NCBI GenBank assembly: GCA_030666075.1 | Contig: DAOUYN010000004.1 | Coordinates: forward strand, 1-14,833 | DNA: 14,833 nt | Direction of reading: 5' to 3' | Origin: Actinomycetes bacterium | Lineage (GTDB): Bacteria > Actinomycetota > Aquicultoria > CAJVYJ01 > JAUVQD01 | In this document: positions 13,648 to 14,833 of the stretch, piece by piece | Numbering within the stretch: the stretch's first letter is position 1 | Layout: every line of letters starts with the position of its first letter | Notes under the pieces: generated by a model | Told to the model about the DNA's origin: nothing | Seen by the model: only the letters and a program-made list of their open reading frames with translations | The model's database searches: none | Position numbers and translations under genes: made by a program

Positions 13648-14833
13648 TCATTTGGTGGCCGAAGGAGACTGGTGCGGCAGAACCCGGTAGGCATCGAAGA
13701 CGTCCTGTATCTGTTTGACCCGCCTGACGACGTTGGTCAGGTTCTCCAGGTTGCCGATCTCAAAGACAAAACGGAAGACAGCCAAGCGGTCTTTGCGGGT
13801 GGAAACGCTCGCGGTCAGGATATTGACGCCGGAGTCACTTAAGACGGTGCTGATGTCGCTGAGTAGTTTGGTGCGGTCCATCGCCTCGACTTGGATCTCG
13901 ACTTGATAAGCCGATTGCTGGTCTTTGTCCCAATAAACATCGAGGATCCGCTCAGGGGTGGCCCGCAGCGCCTTGGCGTTCGAACAGTCGGTCCGGTGGA
14001 CCGACAGACCGCGCCCGCGGGTAATAAAGCCGATGACGGGATCGCCGGGGACCGGATGACAGCAGTGCGCCAATCGGACCATGACATCATCGACGCCTTT
14101 GACTTTGACCCCGGTCTTACCGACCGGTGTCCGCGGCTCGACGGCGGTCCTCGACAACAACTCGGCCTCGTCGATCTCTTCTTCATCGCCCTGATTGAGG
14201 ATCTTGATGACTTTGGACGCTACTTGCTTGGCCGATATCTTGGCCGCACCGACGGCGGCGATCATCGTCTCTGTCTTGGAAAAGTTCATCTCTTTGGCGA
14301 CTTCATCAAGGGCGCTGACATAGGCCAGATCCTTCAAGTTCGCACCTTGTTTGCGAAGCGCCCGTTGGAGACTCTCGCGGCCCCGTTCCCCGCTATCTTC
14401 GCGGCTTTCCTTGCTAAACCATTGGCGGATCTTGCTGCGGGCCCGCGAGGTCTTGGCGATGGCCAACCAGTCCTGTCCCGGGCCCGAAGATGACTTGCTG
14501 GTCATCACTTCGACGATATCGCCTACCTGGAGGGTGTAGCCCAGCGGCACGATAGCATTATTGACCTTAGCGCCTACACAGTGGTGCCCGACCTCCGTGT
14601 GGACAGAATATGCGAAATCCAGGGGCGTCGCCCCTGCCTGGAGGCTGACGACATCGCCCTTGGGCGTGAAGACAAAGACCTCGTCTTCGAACAAGTCGAC
14701 CTTAAGACTCTCAATGAACTCCTTAGGGTCCTTCGTTTCCGTCTGCCATTCGAGCATCTGCCGCAACCACGTGAACTGCTCCTGGTCTGTCTGGGCCGTC
14801 GCGTCCTCTTTATACAACCAGTGCGCAGCAATA
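13648..14833 (-). CDS. rel: Rel/SpoT-family (p)ppGpp synthetase/hydrolase, C-terminal regulatory half only
   Basis: Bifunctional alarmone enzyme of the stringent response; the hydrolase and most of the synthetase domain lie beyond the right edge. The open frame runs to the edge, and the first visible residues IAAHWLYKEDA are the end of the synthetase domain (GIAAHWxYKE in relatives). Then come the TGS domain (EVFVFTPKGDVVSLQAGATP, GAKVNNAIVPLGYTLQVGD), the helical region, the conserved-cysteine domain (MVRLAHCCHPVPGDPVIGFI, RGLSVHRTDCSNA) and a C-terminal ACT domain (YQVEIQVEAMDRTKLLSDIS to the end). About 394 residues are present. The stop TGA at 13650-13648 is followed seven bases later by dtd. 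Whether the synthetase and hydrolase sites are both intact cannot be seen here. Confidence 0.96.
   Translation of the reverse strand, partial: IAAHWLYKEDATAQTDQEQFTWLRQMLEWQTETKDPKEFIESLKVDLFEDEVFVFTPKGDVVSLQAGATPLDFAYSVHTEVGHHCVGAKVNNAIVPLGYTLQVGDIVEVMTSKSSSGPGQDWLAIAKTSRARSKIRQWFSKESREDSGERGRESLQRALRKQGANLKDLAYVSALDEVAKEMNFSKTETMIAAVGAAKISAKQVASKVIKILNQGDEEEIDEAELLSRTAVEPRTPVGKTGVKVKGVDDVMVRLAHCCHPVPGDPVIGFITRGRGLSVHRTDCSNAKALRATPERILDVYWDKDQQSAYQVEIQVEAMDRTKLLSDISTVLSDSGVNILTASVSTRKDRLAVFRFVFEIGNLENLTNVVRRVKQIQDVFDAYRVLPHQSPSATK

Overview
The window is a compact stretch of bacterial chromosome in which every supported gene lies on the minus strand, so transcription runs from the right edge to the left. 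Sixteen protein genes fill almost all of it; the largest gaps between genes are roughly 90-100 bases. I see no rRNA, tRNA, insertion sequence, phage gene, CRISPR array, T-box or riboswitch, and no stretch of more than 300 bases without a gene. The moderately GC-rich sequence, the frequent GTG and TTG starts, a DUF948-type protein upstream of alaS, a SigB/SigF-type sigma factor with an RsbW-like partner, and the order rel-dtd-MBL-hisS-aspS ... rarA-iscR-iscS-iscU ... alaS together suggest a Gram-positive-type bacterium, most likely a deep-branching member of the Actinomycetota. The Firmicutes share much of this order, so the lineage is an inference.

In transcription order the layout is as follows. 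(1) 14833-12535: the C-terminal half of a Rel/SpoT (p)ppGpp enzyme, D-aminoacyl-tRNA deacylase (dtd) and a metallo-beta-lactamase-fold hydrolase, packed with gaps or overlaps of a few bases. (2) About 12447-9359: hisS and aspS; hisS has no ordinary start codon. (3) 9350-6536: a well-formed promoter followed by two lipoproteins (a thioredoxin-like protein with no redox cysteines and a PsbP-like protein with an acidic, repeat-bearing linker) and rarA. (4) 6513-1: a promoter with an IscR-type operator, then iscR, iscS, iscU, a DUF948-like membrane protein, an RsbW-like anti-sigma factor, a sigma factor, an AI-2E-family membrane protein and alaS, which runs off the left edge.

Functionally this is a housekeeping region: tRNA charging and quality control (hisS, aspS, alaS, dtd), stringent response (rel), replication-fork maintenance (rarA) and Fe-S cluster assembly under a probable Fe-S-sensing repressor, followed on the same strand by a stress-type sigma/anti-sigma pair. 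I did not find a clearly new system. The points most worth a second look are the missing hisS start codon, the IscR-like operator and promoter, the anti-sigma factor that has lost its ATP-site motifs, and the two-lipoprotein cassette ahead of rarA.
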